Source of the DNA: Ruegeria sp. THAF33
GTDB taxonomy: Bacteria > Pseudomonadota > Alphaproteobacteria > Rhodobacterales > Rhodobacteraceae
DNA length: 64,000 nt
Direction of reading: 5' to 3'
Assembly: GCF_009363615.1 (NCBI RefSeq)
Contig: NZ_CP045384.1
Location: 1-64,000 of the forward strand
Shown: in pieces, positions 10,194 to 18,860 of the stretch
Position numbering within the stretch: the stretch's first letter is position 1
Layout of the letters: every line of letters starts with the position of its first letter
Made by a program: the position numbers and the translations under genes
The notes under the pieces: model-generated
Told to the model about the DNA's origin: nothing
The model's database searches: none
Seen by the model: only the letters and a program-made list of their open reading frames with translations

Positions 10194-11528
10194 TCAGTAT
10201 CTAGTCAGAGTATCAAGTATCGCTTGCCGCGTTGCGTCATCATTGTGGAAGATCCTGCCGGCGAGAAACTCCGATGGAAACTCAGGCCACGTTTTGCGCA
10301 TTTCAGTGACCAGTCGTTGTGCTTCTTGCGAATGTCCCAGCTGATCCTGCGCAACGGCCTGAAATAGGAGCGACGGAGCACTCACGGGCGCACCGGCAGC
10401 GGGCGCGCCTTGAAATGCTTCGACAACCTTTTCGTAATTCCCGAGCATAAGCTGCGATACACCCCAAATATTACGTGCGCCAAAGCGGCCCGATCCTGAC
10501 CTTAGTCTTTCGGGATTGCTAACCTCGGCAGCAAGTTCCGGTGCGTTAGCCAGGATGGCTGTGATGCCGACAAGATCCAGGATATGACCATCATTCGGAG
10601 CAAGTTCGACGGACATTCTTGCATATTTTTTAGCCTCGACTGGATTATTTTGGGCAGCCAATACCCAACCATTTGCGCCGTTTGCCCAGGCATCTGTCGG
10701 AGACAGATCAAGCGCCCTTCCCGACATCTCCGAAGCCTTGCTGATAAGGTCATCTCTTTGCGCTGTGTCCGGGGACAAAATAGCCAAAGTCGCCAGAACT
10801 TGTGCCGATCCGGCGTAGCCATCGGAAAGTGCCGGGTCCAACTCCGTGGCATGCTGGAACATTCCTAATGCTATTTGCTGTCGTTTGACATCGAAAACAG
10901 GAAAAAACATTCCTCTGGCTTGATCCGCAAGGTTAGCCGCCTGAAGTCTCGTCAAAGACTGCTCACCAAGGGCTGCTCTTTCAGCCTGTCCTAGGGATTG
11001 GGTTGGGGGCAAAACCACATTGCTATCTTGAACCAGCCAAAAGCCAAGTCCAGTAATCAGTACAAGGCCACCCAGTCCAAACGGCAGCATTTTTTTCAAA
11101 CGCGGATGTTCTGCAAGCACATCGCTACTCGGTACCTCTGAAGTGTCGTATGCTGTCGTATTTTTTTGCGAAAACCGTGGCTTGTATCCACCCGGATCAA
11201 CAAAAATGCGAACCCCTTTGCCGTTCCATTGATCTTCGTAAAACTCATGAAGCAGTCGACGCAGCCGTCTGGCTTCAACGCGAACGAGATTTCGGCCACC
11301 GGTGCCATCAATACTTCGACCGTAAACTTCGACTGCGATTGCTTTGCCACGGATTTGGGCGCCGCGACCAGCGAGAGTTTCTTCGACCACGTAAGTAATA
11401 AATTGCTGGAGTCGCGGCGAAGCCTGGAACGCGACGCTTGAAACAACGCTCTGAAGTGCTTGTCGGACAAGCTCCGGCGATGGCGGTGCAATATCTTGAT
11501 CTATCGGCAATTCATTAGCTTGGTTCAA
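10194..11528 (-). CDS. Membrane-anchored protein with DNA-binding-like N-terminus and TPR-like C-terminus
   Basis: A 444-residue protein of unknown specific role. The N-terminal part (about residues 15-115) has the conserved block found at the front of some alphaproteobacterial cyclase- and TolB-like regulators: SPRLQQFITYVVEETLAGRG, then AVEVYGRSID, LVRVEARRLRRLLHEFYE and VDPGGYKPRF. I take this as a winged-helix-like DNA- or partner-binding domain. One membrane span follows (about 148-168, FGLGGLVLITGLGFWLV), then helical repeats resembling TPRs in the periplasmic or distal half. The start is a TTG with gggtgag upstream; no ATG is available in this part of the frame. It may be a transmembrane signalling regulator; no target is evident. 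Confidence 0.7.
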   Translation of the reverse strand: MNQANELPIDQDIAPPSPELVRQALQSVVSSVAFQASPRLQQFITYVVEETLAGRGAQIRGKAIAVEVYGRSIDGTGGRNLVRVEARRLRRLLHEFYEDQWNGKGVRIFVDPGGYKPRFSQKNTTAYDTSEVPSSDVLAEHPRLKKMLPFGLGGLVLITGLGFWLVQDSNVVLPPTQSLGQAERAALGEQSLTRLQAANLADQARGMFFPVFDVKRQQIALGMFQHATELDPALSDGYAGSAQVLATLAILSPDTAQRDDLISKASEMSGRALDLSPTDAWANGANGWVLAAQNNPVEAKKYARMSVELAPNDGHILDLVGITAILANAPELAAEVSNPERLRSGSGRFGARNIWGVSQLMLGNYEKVVEAFQGAPAAGAPVSAPSLLFQAVAQDQLGHSQEAQRLVTEMRKTWPEFPSEFLAGRIFHNDDATRQAILDTLTRY

Positions 11529-11615
11529 AGCAAACTCACCCCCAACTCACGGTGACTCACTTGGCCTGCATCGTCAACCGCACTCATCTTGATCTGAGAA
11601 TAGATAGTGGGAACC

Positions 11616-11861
11616 ATGGATAATCCAGTGACTTGGGAACTGAGTGACGAGCTTCCAGAGCTTTCCGATGCGCTCTCAGGGTTTAACGAAACGGATGCGT
11701 TGCTCAGCGAGGCAATCGAAGACCTGAAGAAAGTATCGGCACTGTTGGATGACACATCAATACCAGCCCCAGAGCGCGCGGAATGGACCCACATCAAATC
11801 TGAGCTGATCAACGAGCTTCGCCGGATGGTGAAGCGAAGCCTTCGCAACACTTCTAACTGA
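11616..11861 (+). CDS. Small acidic helical protein, function unknown
   Basis: About 81 residues, predicted largely helical and acidic (many Asp/Glu/Leu, for example WELSDELPELSDAL), with a basic C-terminal end. A GTG is in frame at 11607, but the ATG at 11616 with gtggga upstream is preferred. It stands 10 nt before the Tat-exported hydrolase gene and in the same direction, so it is probably the first gene of that operon. No family recognised. Confidence 0.6.
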   Translation: MDNPVTWELSDELPELSDALSGFNETDALLSEAIEDLKKVSALLDDTSIPAPERAEWTHIKSELINELRRMVKRSLRNTSN

Positions 11862-11871
11862 GGACTGGTCC

Positions 11872-13338
11872 ATGACTAAGGAAGACACTGGGAAAGACCT
11901 GGACAACAAACAGGGGCAACCAACAGAGCAAATCGAAGACCCGTCGCGGCGGAGTGTTCTAAAGGGCTTGGCCACTGGAGCGGCCGCGACAGGGGCAGCT
12001 GGGTTTGCGGCAGGAAGTGCCGAGGCCCACGAAGGAGACGGCCCCCTGGGAGAAACACTCAAGAACCCATATGGCGGTCGACCCGCAGGCGGCATATCAT
12101 TGCCAGAGTACTTCCGCCCGACGAAGTACATGACCGGTTCAAACGCGAACTATTTTCCACTGAGTGAGGAGTTGGGGCCAGATGAGATGCGCATCTCATT
12201 CTGTGGTTCAACACCGTATCCACCGCGCGAAGATCAGGCGGGTACTTGTATCATGGTGGAGTTGGGGAATGGAAAGCGGTTCTTCTTCGATTTTGGCTCC
12301 GGTTGTGTCCGCAACATCGTTGCCATGCAAGTACCGGGGCAACTGATCAACGACATCTTCATCTCTCACCTACATGTCGACCACTATGCCGACATTCCGT
12401 ATATTTACCCGTTCCGTGCCTGGTCGGGTGGCTACACGCCATTGCGCATTCACGGTCCCTCTGGTCGGACACCGGAACTTGGGACCGCCGGAATGGTCAA
12501 AGGCATGCAACAGATGCTCAAATGGCATCTAGAGGCCTTTGATGTGTTCCCGATTGGGGACGGCTACGAGATCGAAGTCAATGAATTCGATTTCCGTCAG
12601 GAAGGCGGCATCGTTTATGACGAAGATGGCGTGACTGTCCGGTCCTGGCCACGAAGCCATGCCAAGGACGGTGCGGTTGGCTATCGACTCGATTGGAACG
12701 GGCTGAGCTTTGTATGGACCGGCGATGGTCGCCCGGATGAGCTTTCACGAAAATACGGCGAAGGTGTTGATGTCTTTGTAACCGAAATGTCGGGACAGGA
12801 TATTGGTCAGCTGATGACCTACAAATATGGTATCCCACAAGATCTCTTTAACTACACTATCGATACGCATCACACCTCCCACTATGCCGTGGGTAAGCTC
12901 TTTGCTGACACAAGGCCGCGTTTGGGAATGGTGACACACTATACCCAGGACGAAGACATCGATGCAGAAATGCTGGCTGGTATTCGCGCCCACTACGACG
13001 GTCTGTTCCAATGGGGTCTCGATGTAGCCGTTGTGAACGTGACCAAGGATGCAATCTGGTACAGGAAAGCTGCACTGCCCGGAAAATCCGGTACTGTTCC
13101 GCCATTCCGCGAACTGGCTGCGGCAGCCGAGGCCGGACGTATCGAGCTTCCAGATGAAATCACACTACCGAACCCGAGGCTCACCCGAGCAGATCAGCAA
13201 GATCAGAAGTACAGAGATATGGAGATTGATCCACGCGAGTACTACCCAACTGACGTTTTCCGAGCACCCGGCGGGGACTGGCCGCAGGACTTTACCATCA
13301 AAGTTTCGGATGTAATCGGCACGCGTGATGAAGACTGA
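11872..13338 (+). CDS. Tat-exported metallo-beta-lactamase-fold hydrolase (GntH-like?)
   Basis: A 488-residue exported zinc hydrolase. The N-terminus carries a twin-arginine signal (SRRSVLKGLATGAAATGAAG, about residues 24-43), so the folded, metal-loaded enzyme would be exported. The MBL-fold metal motif ISHLHVDHYAD gives the HxHxDH ligands, RSHAKDGAVGY, TGDGRPDE and DTHHTSHYAVGK supply further ligands, and FCGSTPYPP near residue 105 resembles the start of RNase Z-like domains. From memory the overall arrangement resembles proteins annotated as guanitoxin-type MBL hydrolase GntH; no search was done and no such pathway is apparent here. A CobW-type GTPase follows after 14 nt and may supply its metal. 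Confidence 0.8.
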   Translation: MTKEDTGKDLDNKQGQPTEQIEDPSRRSVLKGLATGAAATGAAGFAAGSAEAHEGDGPLGETLKNPYGGRPAGGISLPEYFRPTKYMTGSNANYFPLSEELGPDEMRISFCGSTPYPPREDQAGTCIMVELGNGKRFFFDFGSGCVRNIVAMQVPGQLINDIFISHLHVDHYADIPYIYPFRAWSGGYTPLRIHGPSGRTPELGTAGMVKGMQQMLKWHLEAFDVFPIGDGYEIEVNEFDFRQEGGIVYDEDGVTVRSWPRSHAKDGAVGYRLDWNGLSFVWTGDGRPDELSRKYGEGVDVFVTEMSGQDIGQLMTYKYGIPQDLFNYTIDTHHTSHYAVGKLFADTRPRLGMVTHYTQDEDIDAEMLAGIRAHYDGLFQWGLDVAVVNVTKDAIWYRKAALPGKSGTVPPFRELAAAAEAGRIELPDEITLPNPRLTRADQQDQKYRDMEIDPREYYPTDVFRAPGGDWPQDFTIKVSDVIGTRDED

Positions 13339-13352
13339 GAGGAGATCGAACG

Positions 13353-14333
13353 ATGATTGAATTTGGTTCGACTTCTGCGATCCCCGTGACGATCCTTACC
13401 GGCTTTCTAGGAGCCGGTAAGACAACACTTTTGAACCGCATCCTGACAGGCAATCACGGGTTGCGGGTTGCGGTTCTGGTAAATGACTTTGGATCCATCA
13501 ATGTCGATGCCGATCTTGTAGTCGGCCTCGAAGATGATGTGATGAGCCTGGCTAATGGTTGCGTTTGTTGCTCGATACGAGATGACCTGATCGAAACGGT
13601 GGAAGCCGTACTTGCCCGGCCTGAGAAGCCGGAATACATCGTCCTTGAGGCAAGTGGTGTGTCCGACCCGTCGTCTATCGCGATGACATTTACCGATCAG
13701 AAGTTTCGGGACATGATCCGCTTGGACAGCCTAATGTGTCTTGTCGATGCGGAACAGCTATTTGCTGCGCCGGAACAAATGGAACTGAAGCTCCGTCAAA
13801 TCGCGTTCTCGGACATGGTTATTTTAAACAAGGTCGATCTCGTCGACAGGGCAGCTGTTCAGAAGGTGCACGATTGGCTTGGGTCTCGCTTCCGTCGATA
13901 TCGCCTGGTCGAAGCTGTCAATGCCGACGTCCCACTGGATATACTTCTTTCCGTTGGTCGCTTTGCCGCCGAACAGCTCGAAACAACAATACCCGATCAT
14001 CACGAACATGGACCAGATTGTGGTTGCCGCCACTCTGATCACTCGGACAGTTTTTCAACAACCATGATGAAAGCTGAACGCCCGATAAGCCTATCTTCTC
14101 TCCGGAACGCAATTCGGAAGCTTCCAGGCGATGTCTATCGCCTCAAGGGTTTTGTTTTTAGCGAGGAGGACCCGGATCATCGCATTCTCGTTCAGGTCGT
14201 TGGAAAACGTATGGACATCGCAAGGGATGGGGTATGGGGCCACCGAAAACGCGAAACAAGGCTTGTTGCAATAGGTGCACCGGGTGCCCTGTCAGAATGC
14301 GAGCTTTCCGATGCGTTGTTGGCGACCGTATAG
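13353..14333 (+). CDS. CobW/P47K family GTPase, putative metallochaperone
   Basis: G3E-family GTPase of 326 residues. Walker A GFLGAGKTTLLN lies near residue 17, the family metal motif GCVCCSI (CxCC) near residue 70, and the NKVD base-recognition motif in the centre. A His/Asp/Cys-rich stretch HHEHGPDCGCRHSDHSD (about residues 213-229) is a likely metal-binding loop, and a CobW C-terminal domain follows. Family members insert or sense Zn, Co or Fe. Placement directly after a Tat-exported metallohydrolase suggests it helps metallate that enzyme in the cytoplasm before export; this is inference. Confidence 0.9.
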   Translation: MIEFGSTSAIPVTILTGFLGAGKTTLLNRILTGNHGLRVAVLVNDFGSINVDADLVVGLEDDVMSLANGCVCCSIRDDLIETVEAVLARPEKPEYIVLEASGVSDPSSIAMTFTDQKFRDMIRLDSLMCLVDAEQLFAAPEQMELKLRQIAFSDMVILNKVDLVDRAAVQKVHDWLGSRFRRYRLVEAVNADVPLDILLSVGRFAAEQLETTIPDHHEHGPDCGCRHSDHSDSFSTTMMKAERPISLSSLRNAIRKLPGDVYRLKGFVFSEEDPDHRILVQVVGKRMDIARDGVWGHRKRETRLVAIGAPGALSECELSDALLATV

Positions 14334-14335
14334 CG

Positions 14336-14355
14336 GCAAGTTCGACCAAACTTGC
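14336..14355 (+). terminator. Stem-loop after the CobW gene
   Basis: The arms gcaagtt (14336-14342) and aacttgc (14349-14355) pair over 7 bp with a 6-nt loop, directly after the stop codon. No strong T-run; weak terminator candidate. Confidence 0.45.
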
Positions 14356-14435
14356 TTGCGTGTGATTCTTAAATTCCAACTCGTAACCGCTCGAAAACCC
14401 GCAGCGCCAAGGACCAAATAAGGAGAAACACCTGA

Positions 14436-14970
14436 TTGCTGAAACAGATTGGGAAATTGGTTCAAGCGATCACATGACCCGCACCTGCCACTGCGTTTGT
14501 ATTATCGGGCACGGCTGTATGCGCGCAGGACCTCTCAGGTCCAGAACTTGAAGATGCCGCCCCAGAACCCGGATTGCCGTGTTCAGCCGGAGGACAAGAT
14601 GCCGAGTTGTTTTCTGCTTTCTACGGGCCCGGGGCGTTACCTCGGGTTTCAAATCTCCTTTTCTGGGGTTCTAGGGGCAAATTCAGGATGCCTATATTTT
14701 TTCAACCGAGGAAAATCTGGAAGCCATGCAGCGGGTGACGTCAGTGTTTTAACAAAGTCAGGCGAGGTCGGAACAATGCGCTGCGCGTCAGTGTTGCACG
14801 CCAATGTTCCCGGTGAATTGCGTGCGACGCTTCTCATCAGGGACTTTGGGAACGATTCCGACGATCCACCCGTGGCAGTCTAAGTTATTGGCTACCTGCA
14901 TTTCATCGAGGCCGCACTTGATCTCCGAGGCGCGATTGTAGCCGTAACTTCGAAAGCAATTATTGGCTGA
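14436..14970 (+). pseudogene. Decayed gene for a small secreted protein
   Basis: Read in frame from a TTG at 14436 after aaggag, the translation begins LLKQIGKLVQAIT, hits a stop at 14475-14477, then continues as a signal-peptide-like TAFVLSGTAVCAQDLSGPEL and a body with GQDAELFSAFYGPGALPRV and MPIFF. The homologous reading then moves to the +1 frame (DVSVLTKSGEVGTMRC, then ELRATLLIRDFGN), meets a TAA at 14881-14883 and carries on in that frame as VIGYLHFIEAALDLRG to 14970. The layout (DGMP..F, a V..G segment, a C.TL-like segment, RTVLLIG-like, then a V.G.L end) matches, from memory, a family of small exported proteins in Rhodobacterales. Two stops and one frameshift indicate a broken gene. 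Sequencing error cannot explain all three lesions easily. Confidence 0.65.
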
Positions 14971-15054
14971 ACCACGATAGGCAAAAGGTATTAATCTGAT
15001 CCAAGACACCCGCCGAGGCGTATTTATCAAGTACCTCTTAACAAGGAGAAAAGA

Positions 15055-15558
15055 ATGCTTCCACCCAGCATTATCGCTGCGACCCTTGGATTTTTCGCAG
15101 CCACTTCGCTTCAAGCTGGTGTTCAAATTCGCTTCGTAGAGGGCGCACCAAAGGATCGTTTTGTTCTGACAAATGTCGGAACGTGCGACGTCGTAGCCTC
15201 GACCGTCAAAATTGACTTGTCGCAATCTGCCGGAAGCTTGATTTTCGACGTTACCGAAAAAGGCGCTGGCGTGGAGGTTTTTCAACCTCTCGAATTCGTT
15301 GAAGGTGCTGACGCACTGCGTCAGCTTCCGTCGGTCGTGGACGGGCAAAATACAATTGAACTTGAGATCGCCTCCCTCGCGGCAGGGGAACAACTCGCTT
15401 TTACCATCGATGTAGATGACACCATTGGGCAACGCGAAATCACTGTTTCTGGGTCGGAGATCGAGGGCGCCATGGTGTCATATACTGCCTCGGATGAGAC
15501 CAATACTGCGACCTTCTCTTCCGAAGCGTTCGTCAACGTGATGACCAAGGATTGCTGA
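15055..15558 (+). CDS. Secreted protein, aggregation-factor-core-like
   Basis: A 167-residue exported protein. An N-terminal signal peptide is visible (PSIIAATLGFFAATSLQAG), with aaggag before the ATG. The mature part is beta-rich: VQIRFVEGAPKDRFVLTN, a GTCDV cysteine, repeated D/T/V-rich strands and a C-terminal cysteine (MTKDC) that could pair with the first. From memory it resembles proteins named 'aggregation factor core'; the label is tentative. tspO starts 13 nt later, so the two are probably cotranscribed. Confidence 0.65.
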   Translation: MLPPSIIAATLGFFAATSLQAGVQIRFVEGAPKDRFVLTNVGTCDVVASTVKIDLSQSAGSLIFDVTEKGAGVEVFQPLEFVEGADALRQLPSVVDGQNTIELEIASLAAGEQLAFTIDVDDTIGQREITVSGSEIEGAMVSYTASDETNTATFSSEAFVNVMTKDC

Positions 15559-15571
15559 GAGCTGCCCGGCA

Positions 15572-16024
15572 ATGTCGGACTGGTTGATCCGCATAGCATT
15601 TCTTGTGCTCATGCTCGGAGGCGGCATCCTGATCGGGATACTAACCGCACCCGGTGATTGGTATGCGCAACTTTCTAAACCTGCTTTCAATCCACCAAAT
15701 TGGATTTTTGGCCCGGTTTGGACGGCGCTTTATGTATTGATCGCGATGGCGGGCTGGCGCCAGTTCGAAGCAGACCGGAGCTCGGCCGCCATGAAGTTGT
15801 GGTGGGCGCAGATGGGGCTGAACTTTTTGTGGTCACCAACCTTTTTCGTACTGCAAATGCCGTGGGTTGCCTTTGTGGTCATTGTTGCGTTGCTGGCTGT
15901 CATCTTCGTGTTCATCGCTCGGGTGAGGAACTCGGATCCAGTCTCCGCGCTGGCCTTCCTGCCGTATTGTGCATGGGTCGCATTTGCCACGGCGCTTAAT
16001 CTTTCTATTGCGATACTGAACTGA
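15572..16024 (+). CDS. tspO: TspO/MBR family protein
   Basis: Five-span membrane protein of 150 residues, the bacterial homologue of the mitochondrial translocator protein; family members bind porphyrins and modulate tetrapyrrole or photosynthesis gene expression. Family motifs are intact: GDWYAQLSKPAFNPPNWIFG, FGPVWTALYVLIAMAGW, LNFLWSPTFF and LPYCAWVAFATALN, including the tryptophan-rich porphyrin pocket. It sits between two genes for exported proteins in one apparent transcription unit. Confidence 0.93.
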   Translation: MSDWLIRIAFLVLMLGGGILIGILTAPGDWYAQLSKPAFNPPNWIFGPVWTALYVLIAMAGWRQFEADRSSAAMKLWWAQMGLNFLWSPTFFVLQMPWVAFVVIVALLAVIFVFIARVRNSDPVSALAFLPYCAWVAFATALNLSIAILN

Positions 16025-16035
16025 GAAGGAACAAC

Positions 16036-16590
16036 ATGCGTGCCAACTTCTTTGGGCTTTTTTCGGGGCTTGTTATGCTCGGATCTACAATGGCACAGGC
16101 TGATGAAAACCTTGCTGAGGACTTTTCCAAGTCTCCCGAGACGCGTTGGGACTATGTTGCGGACACAGTCATGGGAGGCGTCTCTTCAGGGAAAGTGCAG
16201 TTTCGTACGGAAGGTGATGTCGCATTCGCGCATCTGACCGGAACCGTCAGTACAAAAAACAACGGTGGCTTCATCCAGTTCCGACGCAAGTTGCCTGATC
16301 GGCCCGATGTTGGCGTATCGGGCGTAAGGCTGTTGGTCCGGGGTAACGGCGAGCAATATTTTGTTCACCTCAGGACACGTGGCACCGTGCTTCCTTGGCA
16401 ATACTATCAGGCCGAGTTTCCAACTTCAGAAGACTGGACCGAAGTCTCTTTGCCTTTGTCAGCCTTCAAGGCTTCAGGTGCTATGTTGCGCGCTATTCCC
16501 GTCGCTGACGAAATCACCTCGGTTGGAGTTGTAGCCTATGGGCGCGATCACGAGGCCCGTGTGGATGTCAGCGAGATTGGGTTTTACTGA
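16036..16590 (+). CDS. Exported CIA30-family protein
   Basis: A 184-residue protein with a signal peptide (FFGLFSGLVMLGSTMAQA) followed by a CIA30-type domain: WDYVADTVMGGVSSGKVQF, FAHLTGTVSTKNNGGFIQFR, VRLLVRGNGEQYFVHLRT and IPVADEITSVGVVAYG. The mitochondrial relative (NDUFAF1) assists complex I assembly; bacterial homologues have a galactose-binding-like jelly-roll fold and no proven role. It starts 11 nt after tspO with agaaggaac as ribosome site, so it is probably in the same operon. Confidence 0.85.
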   Translation: MRANFFGLFSGLVMLGSTMAQADENLAEDFSKSPETRWDYVADTVMGGVSSGKVQFRTEGDVAFAHLTGTVSTKNNGGFIQFRRKLPDRPDVGVSGVRLLVRGNGEQYFVHLRTRGTVLPWQYYQAEFPTSEDWTEVSLPLSAFKASGAMLRAIPVADEITSVGVVAYGRDHEARVDVSEIGFY

Positions 16591-16694
16591 AGGTCGCCCG
16601 GGCGATGGCCAGAAATACGTCTGGGCGTCCCCCTTTCGGTGTAGCCGCGCCCCCAAAAAGGGCGACATGCCATCAGATTATTTGTCAAAAAGAC

Positions 16695-18227
16695 CTAAAG
16701 CTGCGACCCAATTGGCAAAATACTCAGGAAACCGGAAACTATGTGATCCCAGGCTGATCCAGTCGGCTCGGATTCATATTCAAGGACGTTGCCATCATCA
16801 TCTCTTGTCGTCCATCTAAGCTGGCCAGCTTGCTCGAGTGTGACGTGATATGTGTATGCGGGCAGCGCATCGTCTAGGGCACCCATCGTCTGTGCAGTCA
16901 ATGCTGGCGAGTCAATCAGAATTCCCATCTCGGTGTTGATGTTGACAGACCGGGGGTCCCAGTTGAACGACCCTACGAACAAGTATCGGTCATCAACCGC
17001 AAATGCCTTGGAGTGTAGGCCTGATCGCGATTGAGCCCAGTTAATCCCGCGGCGTTGAACTTGATAAGCGTCGGGTCGCAGTTCGTACAGTTCTACTCCA
17101 CCGCGTAAAAGTGCTCGGCGTTTTTTAGCGTAGTGTGCGTAAACGGGTGCGACGTCGTTAGACGCAAGTGAATTGGTTACGACCTTTACGTCGACCCCGC
17201 GCCTCTCGAGTTCGGTCAACCATTTCACGCCGTTGTTGCGCGGCACGAAATAGGCGGACACGATATTCACCTCACTGCGGGCATTCTCAAAATACGGAAG
17301 CAATTGAGATGCCAGAACGGGGTCTGAACTATCCAGACCCGCCGCTTTTGAAGGTGGATCAGCATATAGTTTCGCAGGCTGCCAATCCAGTGACAGGGCT
17401 CCATCTGCGAAGTTCTCTTGTGCTGACTTTCTGAGGGCGGCGCCGTACTGCGTTTGCTTCGCTTCTTCGACCAGTTCCTTCAACCTGCTTCGTGCATCGC
17501 TAAGGTCAAATTCTTCGGGTTCCCCAACGACCGCACGTGCCGGAACGGCGAACTCGCTGTTCCAGTAAGAGTCAAAGCTACGCGACACTTCGCGTACAAC
17601 GGGGCCTGCGGCCAGCACATCCAGATCAGCGTAGTTCATTTCTTCCCGTGCCAGAAAGTACTCGGCACCGATGTTTCTTCCACCCACAATCGTGAACACA
17701 TTGTCTGCCGTCATGGACTTGTTGTGCATTCTTCGATTGATGCGTTTGAAATCTGTGATACCCGCAATCAAAAGGCTCTGATCTCGCCAAAATGGATTGA
17801 ATAGCCTGATCTCAATATTTTTGTGATTGTCCAACGCGGCCGTCATCGCGTCATAGCTGGACGTGTCCATGTCATCCAGCAACAATCGGACACGAACACC
17901 CCGATCTGCTGCCTGCAAAAGACTGGCTGCAAAAAGGTGACCTGTTGGGTCGTTGTGTAGAAGGTAGTATTGCGCGTCTATCGTTCGCTCGGCAGCAGCC
18001 GCCAACAGCAGCCGTGAAACAAACGCTTCTTCTCCATCACTGATCAGCTTGATGCCTGACCGACCGTCTTTGGGGTCCCCAAGGCGATCGGCCGCCTGGC
18101 CCAGAGCCGTGCCCGAATTCGCCGGCAGCGCAGCCGATGCTGTCTTTTCATATGTACGGGATTTTGGAGCGCAAGCGACAAGAAACAGCGCGCAACAAAC
18201 CCCAATCACGAACTTCCATTGCGCCAT
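16695..18227 (-). CDS. Phospholipase D-family lipoprotein (cardiolipin synthase C-like)
   Basis: A 510-residue exported phosphatidyltransferase or phospholipase. The N-terminus is a lipoprotein signal (IGVCCALFLVACAP, lipobox LVAC), so it would be anchored to a membrane facing the periplasm. Two HKD motifs are complete: HNKSMTAD in the first half (near residue 167) and HSKAFAVDDRYLFVGSFNWD in the second. The architecture matches ClsC-like PLD proteins, which join phosphatidylglycerol and phosphatidylethanolamine. Convergent with the CIA30 gene. Hydrolase versus synthase activity cannot be told apart here. Confidence 0.88.
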   Translation of the reverse strand: MAQWKFVIGVCCALFLVACAPKSRTYEKTASAALPANSGTALGQAADRLGDPKDGRSGIKLISDGEEAFVSRLLLAAAAERTIDAQYYLLHNDPTGHLFAASLLQAADRGVRVRLLLDDMDTSSYDAMTAALDNHKNIEIRLFNPFWRDQSLLIAGITDFKRINRRMHNKSMTADNVFTIVGGRNIGAEYFLAREEMNYADLDVLAAGPVVREVSRSFDSYWNSEFAVPARAVVGEPEEFDLSDARSRLKELVEEAKQTQYGAALRKSAQENFADGALSLDWQPAKLYADPPSKAAGLDSSDPVLASQLLPYFENARSEVNIVSAYFVPRNNGVKWLTELERRGVDVKVVTNSLASNDVAPVYAHYAKKRRALLRGGVELYELRPDAYQVQRRGINWAQSRSGLHSKAFAVDDRYLFVGSFNWDPRSVNINTEMGILIDSPALTAQTMGALDDALPAYTYHVTLEQAGQLRWTTRDDDGNVLEYESEPTGSAWDHIVSGFLSILPIGSQL

Positions 18228-18318
18228 AGGTTTCCTCCAACCGTATGCCCTAAGTGACTACGCCGGACCATGCGATGGCAAGTTTGTTCTATGACGCCTG
18301 AGGTTGTTTCGTTTGTAA

Positions 18319-18762
18319 GTGTTGATTTCGCATACCAGCAATGGCGGAATTGTCAGTCTGATGCCGGGCGACGGTTTGATGGCTCTTTTTGGAGTTCCGC
18401 AGCCACCGCCGAACTTTGCGCAAAGCTCAGTGTAGGAAGGACATCAAATGCATAACATGATTGAGATGTAAGTTCACGAGCGGCGCTCAGAAGGGAAAAG
18501 TGACCTGAAAATCAGCATCGGAATAGCGACTGGCGAAGTCGTCGCGGGCTATGCCGGTACAGATAATCGGGCGACGTATACTTGTATCGGATCGACCGTA
18601 AACCTTGCTGCTTACCTTGGGACAGAGACGCAGAAAACCAGAAGCCTTTAATTGATTGATCAAGAAGTCTTCGATCTGTCGGTGGCGGCATATGTGTTGG
18701 ACACATTTGGTGGAACCATGATCAAGGGTTTCTCCGATCCATTCGGCATCCATGCGCTATGA
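18319..18762 (+). pseudogene. Remnant of a class III adenylate/guanylate cyclase
   Basis: One reading frame gives a continuous cyclase catalytic-domain match interrupted by stops: NGGIVSLMPGDGLMALFGVP with the metal-binding GDG motif, then HERRSEGKSDLKISIGIATG, EVVAGYAGTDNRATYTCIGS, TVNLAAYLGTETQK, LIDQEVFDLS and MIKGFSDPFGIHAL to the TGA at 18760. Stops fall in frame at 18433, 18469 and 18649, all without frame change. This is the C-terminal part of a cyclase of the type with a CHASE or adenylate-cyclase N-terminus; the N-terminal part is missing. It lies between the PLD gene and the DUF3604 gene. Confidence 0.8.
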
Positions 18763-18860
18763 CCAATCGAGCGACCTCAAAAAATGGCTGAAACACTTGA
18801 AGTATTCGACGCAGTTTATGAGGGCTTAGAGCGTAAAGCAGAACAGTCAGCAAGTTCGGA

